From NCBI RefSeq assembly GCF_000765475.1, contig NZ_JRHO01000013.1, positions 170,700 to 234,699 on the forward strand: a DNA stretch of 64,000 bases, read 5' to 3'. The position numbers and the translations under genes are program-made. Shown here one piece after another: positions 1-9,717 of the stretch. The stretch is from Methanococcoides methylutens. Its GTDB lineage: Archaea > Halobacteriota > Methanosarcinia > Methanosarcinales > Methanosarcinaceae. Each line of letters begins with the position of its first letter. Position 1 is the stretch's first letter. The notes below the pieces were generated by a model. The model was not told the DNA's origin and ran no database searches. It saw only the letters and a list, made by a program, of their open reading frames with translations.

Positions 1-667
1 CCTCAGCAAAGCTCTCTCCTCCTACGACCAGTTTTTCGATGCTGGTCTCCCCTGGATCTATTCCTTCATCTTTTAGCCTGCGTGCAAGTCTTAAAAGCTT
101 GAATACGCTGGCCACTATCCCTGTAGGCTGGTAGCTTTCAAGGACGCGAGTTGGGAATGTACATTTTCCTTCCGGTATGATAGCCATGCCGATATCACGT
201 GCAGAAAGTGTCATGGTGTTGGCACCGACATTCATTCCGTAGGATGCACACATTATCATCCTGTCACCTTTCCCGAATCCCTGGGATGTGAAACTTCGGC
301 TGTATTTCTCAGCAAAACGTAACCAGTCATCCCATGTAAGGAAAAAAGCCTTAGGGGTTCCGCTTGTGCCGCTGGTTTCATGGATAGTAAAAACCTTATC
401 CCAGCTGGTACTCATAAAATTAAAATCATTGGTCTTTGGAGGCTGGTTGTTCCTGATAAGCTCGCCTGATACGAGCGGCATTTCCAGAAGGTCTTCATGA
501 TCCCGGATACTTGAAGGCGATACATCATTACTTTCAAACCATTTTCTGTAAAAGGAAGAATGCTTTACAGCATAGTCTATAGTGTATCTTAACTTCTCTT
601 CTACCAGGGAATCAAGGTCTCCCCGATCCATGGTCTCGATCTTTTCATTGTAATACTCCCCACTCAA
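1..667 (-). CDS. Phenylacetate-CoA ligase-like acyl-adenylate ligase (PaaK family), 3' end outside window
   Basis: Partial gene; about 222 N-terminal residues are present and the rest lies left of position 1. It carries the adenylation P-loop (ETSGTSGTPK) after an N-terminal part typical of PaaK-like ligases (a tyrosine/phenylalanine-rich FYRKWF stretch, then a leucine/proline-rich EMPLVSGE segment). The family activates a carboxylic acid with ATP and joins it to CoA or a carrier protein; the substrate cannot be read here. I prefer the TTG at 667 because AGGGGTGA sits five bases upstream; a GTG at 676 is the alternative. It faces the same way as the UbiB gene upstream but is separated by about 60 bases. 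Confidence 0.8.
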   Translation of the reverse strand, partial: MSGEYYNEKIETMDRGDLDSLVEEKLRYTIDYAVKHSSFYRKWFESNDVSPSSIRDHEDLLEMPLVSGELIRNNQPPKTNDFNFMSTSWDKVFTIHETSGTSGTPKAFFLTWDDWLRFAEKYSRSFTSQGFGKGDRMIMCASYGMNVGANTMTLSARDIGMAIIPEGKCTFPTRVLESYQPTGIVASVFKLLRLARRLKDEGIDPGETSIEKLVVGGESFAE

Positions 668-724
668 ATTGTTCACCCCTTAGTTTCAATGATCAAATAT
701 TGGTATTGTTTTGTTTGTTTGGTG

Positions 725-2350
725 TTACTGGCTTCTCAGGAACAACACTCCGAACATGAAGATAGCTACAACGAATCCTGCTATTCCGAGAGTTGCAAGG
801 CTACCCTCAGATTGTGATGCCAGATAAGCCGAAGCTACAAGGATAATCGACAGGAAGACATACTTCGCAAGATTCTCGACCATTCTGTCATGCTTGATCT
901 CACGGGTCTTCTCTTCCAGTTTCTCTATACGATATCCACGTATCGTCTCAATAACGTCATTAACCCCCTGTGGAAGGTTCTTGAATATCTCGAGATACCT
1001 GTCACCTTCCAGGAGGAAGTATTCGCCTGCCTTGAATGGGGAATACCTTTTAGTCATGACAATGAAGATCAGTCTCTTGGCATCCTCAATGATATTGAAC
1101 CTGGGATCAAGCTCCAGGCAAACACCTTCAACGATTACAAGAGAACGTTCAAGTGTGGAGAAATCACTCGGAAGGGATAGATTGTATTTAAGTGCAAGAT
1201 TTGCATAACTATCGTTTTGCCGTTCCCCTAAAGCAAAGTTCTGTATAGATATGAGCGTATCAAGGTCGACCTTGAACTTATGCACATTAATCTCTTCCTT
1301 ATTGATGTCAGCGATCTTCAGGAAAGCATCAAAAGCAATGTCAACGTTCTTCTTGTAGATCCCATAGAAAAGATTCAGCATGTTCCTGCGAAGCTCGGAA
1401 TCAATTAGTCCAACAGCCCCGAAATCGATGAAAGCGATCCCGTCATCACGGAGGAGAATATTTCCTGAATGAGGGTCTGCATGGTAGAAACCATGCAGAT
1501 AGACCTGGTTCAGATAACTGGAACTGATGATGTGCGCATATTTTGATCTCGTTTTCTGGTCTGTTGTTTCAAGGTCCTTTACAAGGATGCCTTCCATATA
1601 GTCCATCACAAGAATACTTTCGGTACAATACTCATCGTGTACTGCGGGTATATGGACATCATGGGATTCTGCGAATAATTCCTCGAATCTCTTGATGTTG
1701 CGAGCCTCGTTCAAAAGGTCTACTTCTTTGTTCAGCATATCCTGGAATTCATCGAGAAAATCATCAATATCGATATTGTTCCCAAAACCACCCATTTTCT
1801 TCATAAGTGGCTTGAGGTCATTGATGATGGCAAGGTCAACATTGATCTGGTCTATAAGCCCAGGTTTTGCGATCTTGACAGCCACCCTTTTGCCACCGAT
1901 CCTTGCTTCATAGACCTGTGCTATGGATGCACTGGCAATAGGTTTTCTCTTAAAATCATCAAAATTCGAAAGGAATTCAGAAACGACTGTTGAAGCATCT
2001 GCTTCTGCTATAGAACAACTGGCACGGAATCCCTCAAGGGACTCAGCCATCTCTTCCAGTTCAAGAGGACGGACCTTATTCTGAAGCTGTGAAAGCTCTC
2101 TGGTATAATCCAGGGGAAGAAGATCAGGACGCTTGCTCATGATCTGGCCCAGTTTGATGAACGTCACTCCAAGATCTTCAAATGCAAGCCTGAGCTTTCT
2201 TGCATTCTTTTGCATCTCAACATCAATATAACAGGTTCCCTTTTTATTGGAAACATAGTTCTGTTGTATGTCTTTATAAAGAAGGCTGAACAGATTGTAT
2301 TTGAAAAATACCTTTGTAATGGAGATATATCGCCGTGTCTTCTTGAACAT
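725..2350 (-). CDS. ABC1/UbiB family atypical protein kinase-like ATPase
   Basis: 541 residues. Family signatures in order: the KxGQ segment (FIKLGQIMSKRPDLLP), the Ala-rich loop replacing the usual P-loop (PIASASIAQVY), the VAVK lysine, the catalytic HADPHSGNILL loop and the metal-binding DFG (FIDFGAVG). Two hydrophobic helices lie at the C terminus (about 495-538), as in membrane-anchored UbiB/COQ8 proteins. Bacterial and mitochondrial relatives support ubiquinone synthesis. Methanosarcinales use methanophenazine, so a role in isoprenoid or membrane-lipid metabolism is inference. The gene appears to be transcribed alone. Confidence 0.88.
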   Translation of the reverse strand: MFKKTRRYISITKVFFKYNLFSLLYKDIQQNYVSNKKGTCYIDVEMQKNARKLRLAFEDLGVTFIKLGQIMSKRPDLLPLDYTRELSQLQNKVRPLELEEMAESLEGFRASCSIAEADASTVVSEFLSNFDDFKRKPIASASIAQVYEARIGGKRVAVKIAKPGLIDQINVDLAIINDLKPLMKKMGGFGNNIDIDDFLDEFQDMLNKEVDLLNEARNIKRFEELFAESHDVHIPAVHDEYCTESILVMDYMEGILVKDLETTDQKTRSKYAHIISSSYLNQVYLHGFYHADPHSGNILLRDDGIAFIDFGAVGLIDSELRRNMLNLFYGIYKKNVDIAFDAFLKIADINKEEINVHKFKVDLDTLISIQNFALGERQNDSYANLALKYNLSLPSDFSTLERSLVIVEGVCLELDPRFNIIEDAKRLIFIVMTKRYSPFKAGEYFLLEGDRYLEIFKNLPQGVNDVIETIRGYRIEKLEEKTREIKHDRMVENLAKYVFLSIILVASAYLASQSEGSLATLGIAGFVVAIFMFGVLFLRSQ

Positions 2351-2633
2351 TAATATAATGTATGTTTAGTTATAGTAAATAAATAGAGGGGGGACAAGTT
2401 CAGAAATGATGTCTTTCAGACCCTGATTTTTTGCATAGTATTTTGCTATATGTGTTTGGAGCTGGCAAATACCTATAAGACCTACGCAAAGCTTAAATAC
2501 AATTGTTATTTTTAATGTGCCTCTTTTAAAACTGCCTTCTGAGTTTGATTTTATAGGCAATTTAAGTTAACTTTAAGTAATATAACAAAGGAAGTACGCT
2601 GCATATTACCTAGATACGATTTGGAGAGCAATC

Positions 2634-3860
2634 ATGTTTGATTCAGGAACTACGGCTTTTATGATAGTTGCGACCAGTCTTGTTATGTTAATGACACCAG
2701 GACTGGCGTTTTTTTATGGTGGGCTTGCAAATAAGAAAAATATAGTTGGTATAATGATGCAAACTTTTGTATCATTAGGAATAACGAGTATCCTCTGGTT
2801 ATGCGTAGGCTATTCTTTATGTTTCAGTGGTGACGGGGCTATTTTGGGAAATCTTGATAAAGCATTTTTGCAGGGAGTTGCAGCAGATTCTGTATTTTCA
2901 GGAAATGCAAAGATCCCTGAACTGGTATTCATTTCTTACCAGATGATGTTCGCGATCATAACTCCGGTACTTATAACCGGTGCATTTGTCAACCGTGTTA
3001 CCTTCAAGGCATTCCTGATCTTCCTTGTCCTCTGGCAGTTCCTTGTCTACTATCCATTTGTTCACATGGTATGGGGAGGTGGCTTTTTGGCTTCCATGGG
3101 CGTTCTTGACTTTGCAGGCGGTATTCCGGTACATGCAATAGCAGGATTCGGTGCTTTAGGAGCTGTCTTTTATGTAGGTGGAAGGAGAGAAAAAGATGAA
3201 AAACCTCACAGTATTCCCTTAATAGCCATTGGAGCAGGTATTCTCTGGTTTGGATGGTATGGATTCAATGCAGGAAGCGAGCTTAACCTTGACCAATTTA
3301 CTGCATTGGCACTGATAAATACTGACATTTCAGCTTCTTTCGCAGCAATTTCATGGCTCATGATCGAATGGGCAAGAGAAGGAAAACCAAAATTTGTAGG
3401 CTTATTGACAGGTGCTCTTGCCGGACTTGTGATAATAACACCTGCAGCAGCATATGTTTCTATGCCAACAGCTGCTCTTTATGGTATTGTAGGAGGAACA
3501 GCATGTTACTTTGCCATCCAGTTCAAGAATAAGATGGAATGGGATGATGCACTGGATGTATGGGGACTCCATGGAGTAGGTGGAGTGCTGGGAATGATCA
3601 TGCTGGGTATTTTTAGTTCATCAGCAGTTAATCCGGCTGCAACAGATGGCCTGTTCTTCGGAGGAGAACTCATGTTCTTTATAACAGAAGTAGGTGCAGT
3701 CGTTGGAGCATCGGTCTATGCATTCATATTCACTTACGGAATGCTGAGAATAATTGAATTTGTAACACCCGTGAAGGTTTCAGAAGAATTTGAACTTAAA
3801 GGGTTGGATGAAATGATCCATGGGGAACTAGCATACGACTATGATCTGTCAATTGACTGA
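2634..3860 (+). CDS. amt: Ammonium transporter (Amt/MEP/Rh family)
   Basis: 408 residues with about eleven hydrophobic helices. The N terminus (MFDSGTTAFMIVATSLVMLMTPGLAFFYGGL in part) and the internal signatures WxGGGF and DVWGLHGVGG with the pore histidines match Amt channels, which conduct ammonia/ammonium across the membrane. No glnK gene follows, although amt-glnK pairing is usual in methanogens. A possible TATA box (AAGCTTAAATA) lies near 2490, giving a leader of about 110 bases. A hairpin terminator follows the stop. Confidence 0.95.
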   Translation: MFDSGTTAFMIVATSLVMLMTPGLAFFYGGLANKKNIVGIMMQTFVSLGITSILWLCVGYSLCFSGDGAILGNLDKAFLQGVAADSVFSGNAKIPELVFISYQMMFAIITPVLITGAFVNRVTFKAFLIFLVLWQFLVYYPFVHMVWGGGFLASMGVLDFAGGIPVHAIAGFGALGAVFYVGGRREKDEKPHSIPLIAIGAGILWFGWYGFNAGSELNLDQFTALALINTDISASFAAISWLMIEWAREGKPKFVGLLTGALAGLVIITPAAAYVSMPTAALYGIVGGTACYFAIQFKNKMEWDDALDVWGLHGVGGVLGMIMLGIFSSSAVNPAATDGLFFGGELMFFITEVGAVVGASVYAFIFTYGMLRIIEFVTPVKVSEEFELKGLDEMIHGELAYDYDLSID

Positions 3861-3893
3861 TCCATTTAAAAAGATGAATAAATGAGAATAATT

Positions 3894-3920
3894 CTCCTGC
3901 TTTGCAGGAGGTTCTATTCT
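3894..3920 (+). terminator. Hairpin terminator after amt
   Basis: CTCCTGC-TTT-GCAGGAG is a perfect 7-bp stem with a 3-base loop, followed by a T-rich stretch (gttctattctttatt). It starts 34 bases after the amt stop codon. The outer flanks (gaat/attc) can extend the stem. Confidence 0.6.
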
Positions 3921-3968
3921 TTATTATTAGAGAATAATTAGATGATTATTTGATAATTATTAGATGAT

Positions 3969-4121
3969 TCAGGAAATTATCAGATTATCGATCTGTCCTT
4001 TCCTTAGCATCCACACATACTCAATCTCTTTAGGGATGGCATGTTCATCAATAAAAACAGCTTTACGGACACTGTAGGCATCATCGAAACCTTTCATGCT
4101 CGTGGTCCATCGGATCTGCAT
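3969..4121 (-). pseudogene. N-terminal fragment of a GNAT-type acetyltransferase
   Basis: A 50-codon frame beginning ATG at 4121, directly after the stop of the small membrane gene upstream. The stretch SVRKAVFIDEHAIPKEIEY matches the N-terminal helix of GNAT acetyltransferases (pattern VRxxVFxxEqxvPxEiEyD). The similarity then stops and the frame ends after about 17 unrelated residues; the acetyl-CoA-binding part is missing. It looks like the remnant of a truncated or frameshifted gene. This is a pattern-based call; a genuine short protein is possible. Confidence 0.45.
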
Positions 4122-4298
4122 TCATTGGCCTTTGTTTTTAACCCGAAGATAAATGAAAGTAACAACTCCTGCAATTGTACCGGCAGGAAGTCCTACGAAA
4201 ACAGAAAAGAAGATCATTTCCTGAAGCAGAGCTGTTATAGCAACAGTTACTATAGCAAATACGGTGAAAGCTATTAAAAAATGAAGTATTCTTATCAT
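4122..4298 (-). CDS. Small two-helix membrane protein
   Basis: 58 residues, start ATG at 4298 preceded by GGAG six bases upstream. Two hydrophobic segments (about 5-25 and 29-50) separated by a short QE turn, then a basic tail (RVKNKGQ), suggest a hairpin membrane protein. Family not recognised. Its stop abuts the ATG of the GNAT fragment, so the two were probably co-transcribed. Confidence 0.5.
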   Translation of the reverse strand: MIRILHFLIAFTVFAIVTVAITALLQEMIFFSVFVGLPAGTIAGVVTFIYLRVKNKGQ

Positions 4299-4345
4299 GG
4301 TCTCCAGATCGTTAAAATATAAAGTAGCCGGAAATAAACCGGCAC

Positions 4346-5773
4346 TTATTTAAAGTTTTCTTTTGACCACTTTGCACCGGCTTCAAGGATATCCAGGTTC
4401 ATCGGGATAAGCTTTGGCTTGCTTGCGAAAGTATCCTCTATTGCTTCCCTGAATACTTTTTCCGGAAGGCGTGTGTCTCCCTGTGCCATAAGCACACCGA
4501 GCATGACGGTATTTGCAGCTTTTACTGAGCCTGCATCCTTTGCGATCTGCATGGAAGGTACTGCAATTGCCCTTACTCCTTCAGGAGCATCGAAATCACC
4601 AATTGTGTCATCATAAAGTATGAGTCCTCCTTTCTTCACATCGCCTGCGAATTTCTCCAGGGATGGCTGGTTAAGAGCTACAAGCACATTTGACTCATAG
4701 ACGACAGGTGAACCAATTGATTCTCCTGAGATGACAACTGAACAGTTGGAGGTTCCACCACGCTGCTCCGGTCCGTATGAAGGATACCAGGAAGAATAGC
4801 GCTGGTCACGGCATCCTGCACGAGCAAGTGTAAGTCCCATACTTAAGACACCCTGGCCACCAAATCCTGCGATCTTAACAAGTGCCTGGCCAAACTCAGG
4901 GTCTGGTACAGCATCAGGAGATGCACTGCTTTCAAGACTGTAGAGATTATCGATCCCTTTCTTGGAGAAATCACTCTCAGAGCGCCACAATGGTTCTGTT
5001 TCATCGAATTTATCCCTGAAGTTTCCGAGAGGGAATTCCTTTTCCATCAGGTCATTCACGAAATCAGTGCTTTGTTCAGCATTTTGCCTGAGGTTGGTCG
5101 GACATGTGGAAAGTACTTCTACGAATGCATACCCTTTGCCTTCTTTCTGAACTTCGAGTGCCCTTCTGACAGCTTTCTTTGCTTTCCTGATATGTGAGAT
5201 GTCAGATATTGAAACACGCTCGATGAAGACTGGGGCCTTTAAGTTATCCAGCAACTCACACATGTGCATTGGGTATCCTGCAAAGCGAGGGTCCCTTCCA
5301 TCAGGACATGTTACGGTCTTTTCACCGATCAGCGTTGTTGGTGCCATCTGGCCACCGGTCATACCATAGACAGTGTTGTTCACGAAGAACACAGCCATCT
5401 TTTCACCACGGTTTGCTGCCTGCATGGTCTCATTAAGACCGATAGATGCGAGGTCACCGTCACCTTGGTAGGATATTACAACAGAGTTATCCTGTGCCCT
5501 TGACATACCGGTACCTACAGCAGGTGCACGTCCATGTGCGACCTGAAGGTTTCCGCAGTCAAAGTAGTAGTAAGCAAAAACTGCACAACCTACAGGACTG
5601 ATCATGACGCTTCTGTCCTGGATCTCAAGCTCTTCCATAGCCTCGCCGATCAGTTTGTGCAAAATACCGTGTCCACATCCAGGACAGTAGTGGGTTGCAG
5701 TTGGTGCTGCTCCACCTTTGCGTGGGAACTCTTCATAAATTCCAGATGGTCTTCCAATGATCTTTTCTGCCAT
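4346..5773 (-). CDS. 2-oxoacid:ferredoxin oxidoreductase, fused beta-gamma subunit
   Basis: 475 residues from the ATG at 5773, which has GGAGG seven bases upstream; an ATG at 5779 overlaps the alpha stop as ATGA. Residues about 1-285 are a TPP-binding beta subunit: [10 protein letters not shown], then GDGDLASIG ending in the metal/TPP-binding [11 protein letters not shown]. Residues about 298-475 are the gamma domain ([25 protein letters not shown]). The enzyme oxidatively decarboxylates a 2-oxoacid to acyl-CoA and reduces ferredoxin. Beta and gamma are often separate genes, so this is a fusion. 2-Oxoglutarate or a branched-chain 2-oxoacid is the likely substrate, but sequence alone does not decide. 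Confidence 0.9.
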   Translation of the reverse strand: MAEKIIGRPSGIYEEFPRKGGAAPTATHYCPGCGHGILHKLIGEAMEELEIQDRSVMISPVGCAVFAYYYFDCGNLQVAHGRAPAVGTGMSRAQDNSVVISYQGDGDLASIGLNETMQAANRGEKMAVFFVNNTVYGMTGGQMAPTTLIGEKTVTCPDGRDPRFAGYPMHMCELLDNLKAPVFIERVSISDISHIRKAKKAVRRALEVQKEGKGYAFVEVLSTCPTNLRQNAEQSTDFVNDLMEKEFPLGNFRDKFDETEPLWRSESDFSKKGIDNLYSLESSASPDAVPDPEFGQALVKIAGFGGQGVLSMGLTLARAGCRDQRYSSWYPSYGPEQRGGTSNCSVVISGESIGSPVVYESNVLVALNQPSLEKFAGDVKKGGLILYDDTIGDFDAPEGVRAIAVPSMQIAKDAGSVKAANTVMLGVLMAQGDTRLPEKVFREAIEDTFASKPKLIPMNLDILEAGAKWSKENFK

Positions 5774-5775
5774 GT

Positions 5776-6837
5776 TCATTCCTCCCTAGCAGCAATTTCT
5801 CTAATCTTCTCCATGACCTGATCCATTGTAATAAGGTTTCCACCCATGCGGTTGACAAGGTCCACAGGCTTGTTGCAACCTGTTGCAAGACGTACGTCAT
5901 CGATCAACTGACCATTGCTCATCTCAACGGAAACGAAGGTCTTATCACCTGAATCTGCGAGGGCCTTCAGTTCATTTTCAGGGAATGGGAACAATGTTAT
6001 CGGACGGAAAAGTCCTACCTTGATACCTTCTCTCCTTGCAACTTCTACAGCTGAACGGCATATCCTGCTGCTGATACCATATGCTACGAGTACAATTGAT
6101 GCATCGTCCATCATGTATTCCTCGTACTCAACTTCATTTTCCTTGACGGTCTCATACTTCTCTTGAAGCCTGTAGTTGAAGTCCTCGAGCTGGTCAAAGT
6201 CCAGGAAGATAGATGTTACAAGGTTCTGGCGTGTTTCCTTTGTTCCGCAAACAGCCCATGACTCGTCAATGACTGGCTCCACAGCTTCTTCAGGGAACTG
6301 GAGTGGCTCGATCATCTGTCCAAGCACACCATCTGCAAGTACTACAACAGGGTTGCGGTACTTTGTTGAAAGCTCAAATGCCTTTATTGTAAAGTCGCAC
6401 ATTTCCTGAACGGAATTTGGTGCGATAACGATGTTGCGGTAGTTTCCGTGTCCGCCACCCTTTACGACCTGTGTGTAATCTCCCTGTTCAGGACCAATAT
6501 TACCAAGACCAGGACCTGCTCTCATGATGTCTACTATCACGCATGGGAGTTCTGCTCCTGCAAGGTATGATACACCTTCCTGTTTCAGGCTCATGCCGGG
6601 ACCTGATGACGCTGTCAGAACCCTGTGTCCGGCAGATGCTGCACCATATACCATGTTAATTGCAGCTTCTTCTGATTCTGCCTGTACGAATTTCCTTCCA
6701 AGCTTCGGGAATGTCTGGGAAGCCTCATGAAGGATCTCACTTGCAGGTGTGATCGGATATCCGAAATAACAGTCACAACCGGCATATAAAGCACCAATGA
6801 CAACTGCGGAGTTGCCTTTTATTAATTGTGTAGCCAT
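5776..6837 (-). CDS. 2-oxoacid:ferredoxin oxidoreductase, alpha subunit
   Basis: 353 residues with the alpha-subunit (pyrimidine-binding) core: [16 protein letters not shown], the [15 protein letters not shown] stretch, the [14 protein letters not shown] loop and the [10 protein letters not shown] segment. An excellent ribosome site (GAGGTGAT) precedes the ATG. It overlaps the beta-gamma start by a few bases, implying translational coupling. It works as a complex with the adjacent delta and beta-gamma subunits. Confidence 0.92.
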   Translation of the reverse strand: MATQLIKGNSAVVIGALYAGCDCYFGYPITPASEILHEASQTFPKLGRKFVQAESEEAAINMVYGAASAGHRVLTASSGPGMSLKQEGVSYLAGAELPCVIVDIMRAGPGLGNIGPEQGDYTQVVKGGGHGNYRNIVIAPNSVQEMCDFTIKAFELSTKYRNPVVVLADGVLGQMIEPLQFPEEAVEPVIDESWAVCGTKETRQNLVTSIFLDFDQLEDFNYRLQEKYETVKENEVEYEEYMMDDASIVLVAYGISSRICRSAVEVARREGIKVGLFRPITLFPFPENELKALADSGDKTFVSVEMSNGQLIDDVRLATGCNKPVDLVNRMGGNLITMDQVMEKIREIAAREE

Positions 6838-6861
6838 AAAATATCACCTCATTTTTTTGGC

Positions 6862-7104
6862 TTATTCTTCCTTGATCGGGATATGCACAGCAATAGCCAG
6901 TGGCTCAGGACAGGTGTAGTAACAATTTCCGCATCCTATGCATCCTTCTCCCGTGTATTCAACATAATGGTAGCCGCGTTCGTTAATTTGTTCACTCATA
7001 AAGAGTACATCTTTGGGACATGCAGCTACGCATCTCTCACATCCTTTACACTCAATAATGTTCAGTTCAGGATATGGTTGCATCTTTTCCTTATTTTCAG
7101 CCAT
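6862..7104 (-). CDS. 2-oxoacid:ferredoxin oxidoreductase, delta (ferredoxin) subunit
   Basis: 80 residues with two [4Fe-4S] motifs, [12 protein letters not shown] and [12 protein letters not shown], as in the delta subunit that passes electrons from the TPP site to ferredoxin. It lies 24 bases before the alpha gene and 139 bases after the acyl-CoA synthetase gene, in the same orientation. Confidence 0.9.
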   Translation of the reverse strand: MAENKEKMQPYPELNIIECKGCERCVAACPKDVLFMSEQINERGYHYVEYTGEGCIGCGNCYYTCPEPLAIAVHIPIKEE

Positions 7105-7243
7105 AATATCAACTCAATGAACGGAAATATGATCTAAAATGATCGATCGTAAGATCATCTTGGATCAGAGTATTTTCAATATTTGCTACTAAATACATTA
7201 CAGGAAACCTTCCAGCTTCCTGACATGAAGTAATTAAGGTTTA

Positions 7244-8917
7244 TCAGTTTGTTGCTTTATCGTGATCACGTATCTCGACACGTCTTATCTTGCCACTGAT
7301 GGTCTTTGGAAGCTCATCCACAAATTCTACAGCTCTTGGATACTTGTAAGGTGCAGTGGCTTTCTTGACATGGTCCTGCAACTCTTTCTTAAGCTCATCA
7401 CTTGCTTCATAGCCTTTGGCAAGAACAATGGTCGCCTTGACGATCTGGCCACGAACAGGATCCGGTACGCCGGTAATAGCACATTCAAGTACAGAAGGAT
7501 GCTCGATCAGTGCACTCTCGACCTCGAAAGGACCTATCTTGTAACCGGAGCTCTTAATGATATCATCAGACCTTCCGATGAACCAGAAATAACCATCCTC
7601 ATCTTTCCATGCCATGTCACCGGTATGATAATAGCCATCATGCCAGGTGGCTTTTGTTTTCTCCTCATCTGCACGATATCCGGCAAAAAGACCTACTGGT
7701 TTGCCGCTGGAAGTATTGATGACGATCTCTCCTTCCTCACCGGAATCACAGAGCTTCCCGTCAAGGTTAAGCAACTGGATATCGTATTCAGGTGATGGTT
7801 TTCCCATTGACCCGGGCTTTGGTTCCATCCACGGATAGGTTGCGATTGTTACCACACTCTCGGTCTGGCCAAAGCCTTCCATGAGTTTCAGGCCTGTGAA
7901 CTCAAGGAATCTTTCATACACTTCAGGGTTCAATGGCTCACCGGCAACCACACAGTACTCAAGGCTGCTGAAATCATACTGTGAAAGATCTTCCTTGATG
8001 AGGAACCTATAGATAGTAGGCGGTGCACAGAATGTGGTCACGCCATATCTGCTGGCTTTCTCAAGCATGTTCTTTGCATTGAAACGCTCATAGTCATAGA
8101 CAAAAACAGCAGTGCCACAGATCCACTGGCCGTAGAGCTTACCCCATACGCATTTTGCCCAACCTGAGTCTGCAACTGTAAGGTGTAATCCATCGTCCAT
8201 CACGTTCTGCCAGTACTTAGCAGTGATTATGTGGCCAAGGGGGTAGGCGAAGTCATGCTGGACCATTTTTGGCAGACCGGTTGTTCCGGACGAGAAGTAC
8301 AAAAGAGCAATATCATCGTTATTTGTTGCTTCATCGCCTTCAGGTCTGGTAAAGTCCTCAGAAGCCTCTTCAAGCTCCTTATTGAAATTGATCCACCCCT
8401 CTTTCTCAACATTGAGGACGGCTTTGTGAAGCAGGACATCCTCGTACCCTTTGTGAGCTTCATCGATGTAACCCATGAGACCTTCATCGTCTGCACTTAC
8501 TACCATCTTGATCTTTGCAAGTTCAATACGGTAGGTCACATCTTTGGTTGTCAGCATGTGGGTTGCAGGGAGAGTAACAGCACCTATCTTGTGCAAGGCA
8601 AGGATACATATCCAGAACTCATACCTTCCCTTCAAGGTCAGCATTACAACATCGCCTTTCTTGATGCCATATTTTCTGAAGAGATTTGCAGCTTTATCGC
8701 TGTAGTATTTCAGGTCCCTGAAATTATATATCAGTTCTTCACCATCATCATCGCACCATACAAGTGCTCTTTTCTCAGGTTGTTCCTTTGCGTACCTGTC
8801 GACAATATCGTATGCGAAATTAAAGTTATCAGGGATCTTTATCTTAAAGTTCTCCTTATAGTCATCATACGATTCGAATTCCGTGCGTGAAACATATTCT
8901 TCTAAAAAAGATGACAT
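7244..8917 (-). CDS. AMP-forming acyl-CoA synthetase (acetyl-CoA synthetase-like)
   Basis: 557 residues from ATG 8917, preceded by GGTG five bases upstream; an in-frame ATG at 8935 gives 563. ANL-family motifs: the P-loop [12 protein letters not shown], the GFGQTES aromatic-pocket motif, YHTGDMAW, and the C-terminal lysine in [10 protein letters not shown]. The N terminus resembles medium-chain or branched-chain acyl-CoA ligases rather than true acetyl-CoA synthetase. Placement before a 2-oxoacid oxidoreductase suggests both act on the same acyl-CoA: one makes it from the free acid, the other links it to the 2-oxoacid. That pairing is inference. Confidence 0.88.
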   Translation of the reverse strand: MSSFLEEYVSRTEFESYDDYKENFKIKIPDNFNFAYDIVDRYAKEQPEKRALVWCDDDGEELIYNFRDLKYYSDKAANLFRKYGIKKGDVVMLTLKGRYEFWICILALHKIGAVTLPATHMLTTKDVTYRIELAKIKMVVSADDEGLMGYIDEAHKGYEDVLLHKAVLNVEKEGWINFNKELEEASEDFTRPEGDEATNNDDIALLYFSSGTTGLPKMVQHDFAYPLGHIITAKYWQNVMDDGLHLTVADSGWAKCVWGKLYGQWICGTAVFVYDYERFNAKNMLEKASRYGVTTFCAPPTIYRFLIKEDLSQYDFSSLEYCVVAGEPLNPEVYERFLEFTGLKLMEGFGQTESVVTIATYPWMEPKPGSMGKPSPEYDIQLLNLDGKLCDSGEEGEIVINTSSGKPVGLFAGYRADEEKTKATWHDGYYHTGDMAWKDEDGYFWFIGRSDDIIKSSGYKIGPFEVESALIEHPSVLECAITGVPDPVRGQIVKATIVLAKGYEASDELKKELQDHVKKATAPYKYPRAVEFVDELPKTISGKIRRVEIRDHDKATN

Positions 8918-8978
8918 ATTTACACCGTTTTCCATTTCTAATAGATCAATTCTTAAATTTGGATCAAATTTATGTTTT

Positions 8979-9533
8979 TCAGACTATCATAGCCAGGAAC
9001 TTTGCAGGCTTATCCCCAAGGGCTTCCATTCCATGACCATAGCTGGAATCAAAATAGATGGAATCTCCTTCCTCAAGAACGATCTCGTTGTCATGTATCT
9101 TTACTTTTAAGGTACCTTCAAGAACAAGATCGAACTCCTGTCCAGGGTGGGAATTCATAGGGTTATTAGCATCTGTTGATCCTGCTTCAACCTCAACAAT
9201 AAAAGTCTCTGCCTTTTTGTGTATGAAATTTGGGGCAAGGTTCTGATATTTGTAAGCCTCTCTTCTTTCAACAGTTGGTCCCTTGTCCTTCCTGGTAACA
9301 GTAAAGATATGCATGCGTGGTTCTTCGCCGGTTAGAAGTAATGTCATATCAACTTTCAGGAACTGTGCGATCTCAAAAAGTATGCTGGCAGGAATATCGA
9401 CTTCACCTGTATCATACTGCTGATAGGTTTCAACAGGGATATTCAGATAATTTGCCATTTCTTCTGAACTGATTTCTGACAGCTCGCGCAATTCATGGAT
9501 ACGTGACGAGATTTCCTTTATTTTTTCCTGCAT
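8979..9533 (-). CDS. XRE-type HTH regulator with cupin sensor domain
   Basis: 184 residues: an N-terminal helix-turn-helix (about 8-62, [22 protein letters not shown]) and a C-terminal cupin (about 108-184, [12 protein letters not shown], the [14 protein letters not shown] loop). Such proteins bind DNA and sense a small molecule in the cupin barrel. First gene of the leftward cluster with acyl-CoA synthetase and 2-oxoacid oxidoreductase, so it probably controls that operon and itself. Confidence 0.85.
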   Translation of the reverse strand: MQEKIKEISSRIHELRELSEISSEEMANYLNIPVETYQQYDTGEVDIPASILFEIAQFLKVDMTLLLTGEEPRMHIFTVTRKDKGPTVERREAYKYQNLAPNFIHKKAETFIVEVEAGSTDANNPMNSHPGQEFDLVLEGTLKVKIHDNEIVLEEGDSIYFDSSYGHGMEALGDKPAKFLAMIV

Positions 9534-9717
9534 GATATCAACTTTTATTGGTTAATAAGGAAGATACTTACAAAATAAAATAGAATTTTGAAAGAAACAA
9601 TATTCAAGCAACTTAACTTGATATTGCGATCCTTTTTCGTATTTTAACATACAGGAAGTTAAAAAAGGTAGTGGGTGCCATGTTAACACATGACACAATC
9701 GGGATATTGGGAATGAA

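Noticed and set aside
2366..2560. 64-codon minus frame upstream of amt
   Set aside because: It overlaps the probable amt promoter and has no ribosome site.
7262..8890. Long plus-strand frames opposite the acyl-CoA synthetase and similar shadows elsewhere
   Set aside because: They mirror conserved coding sequences and have no start signals or family motifs.
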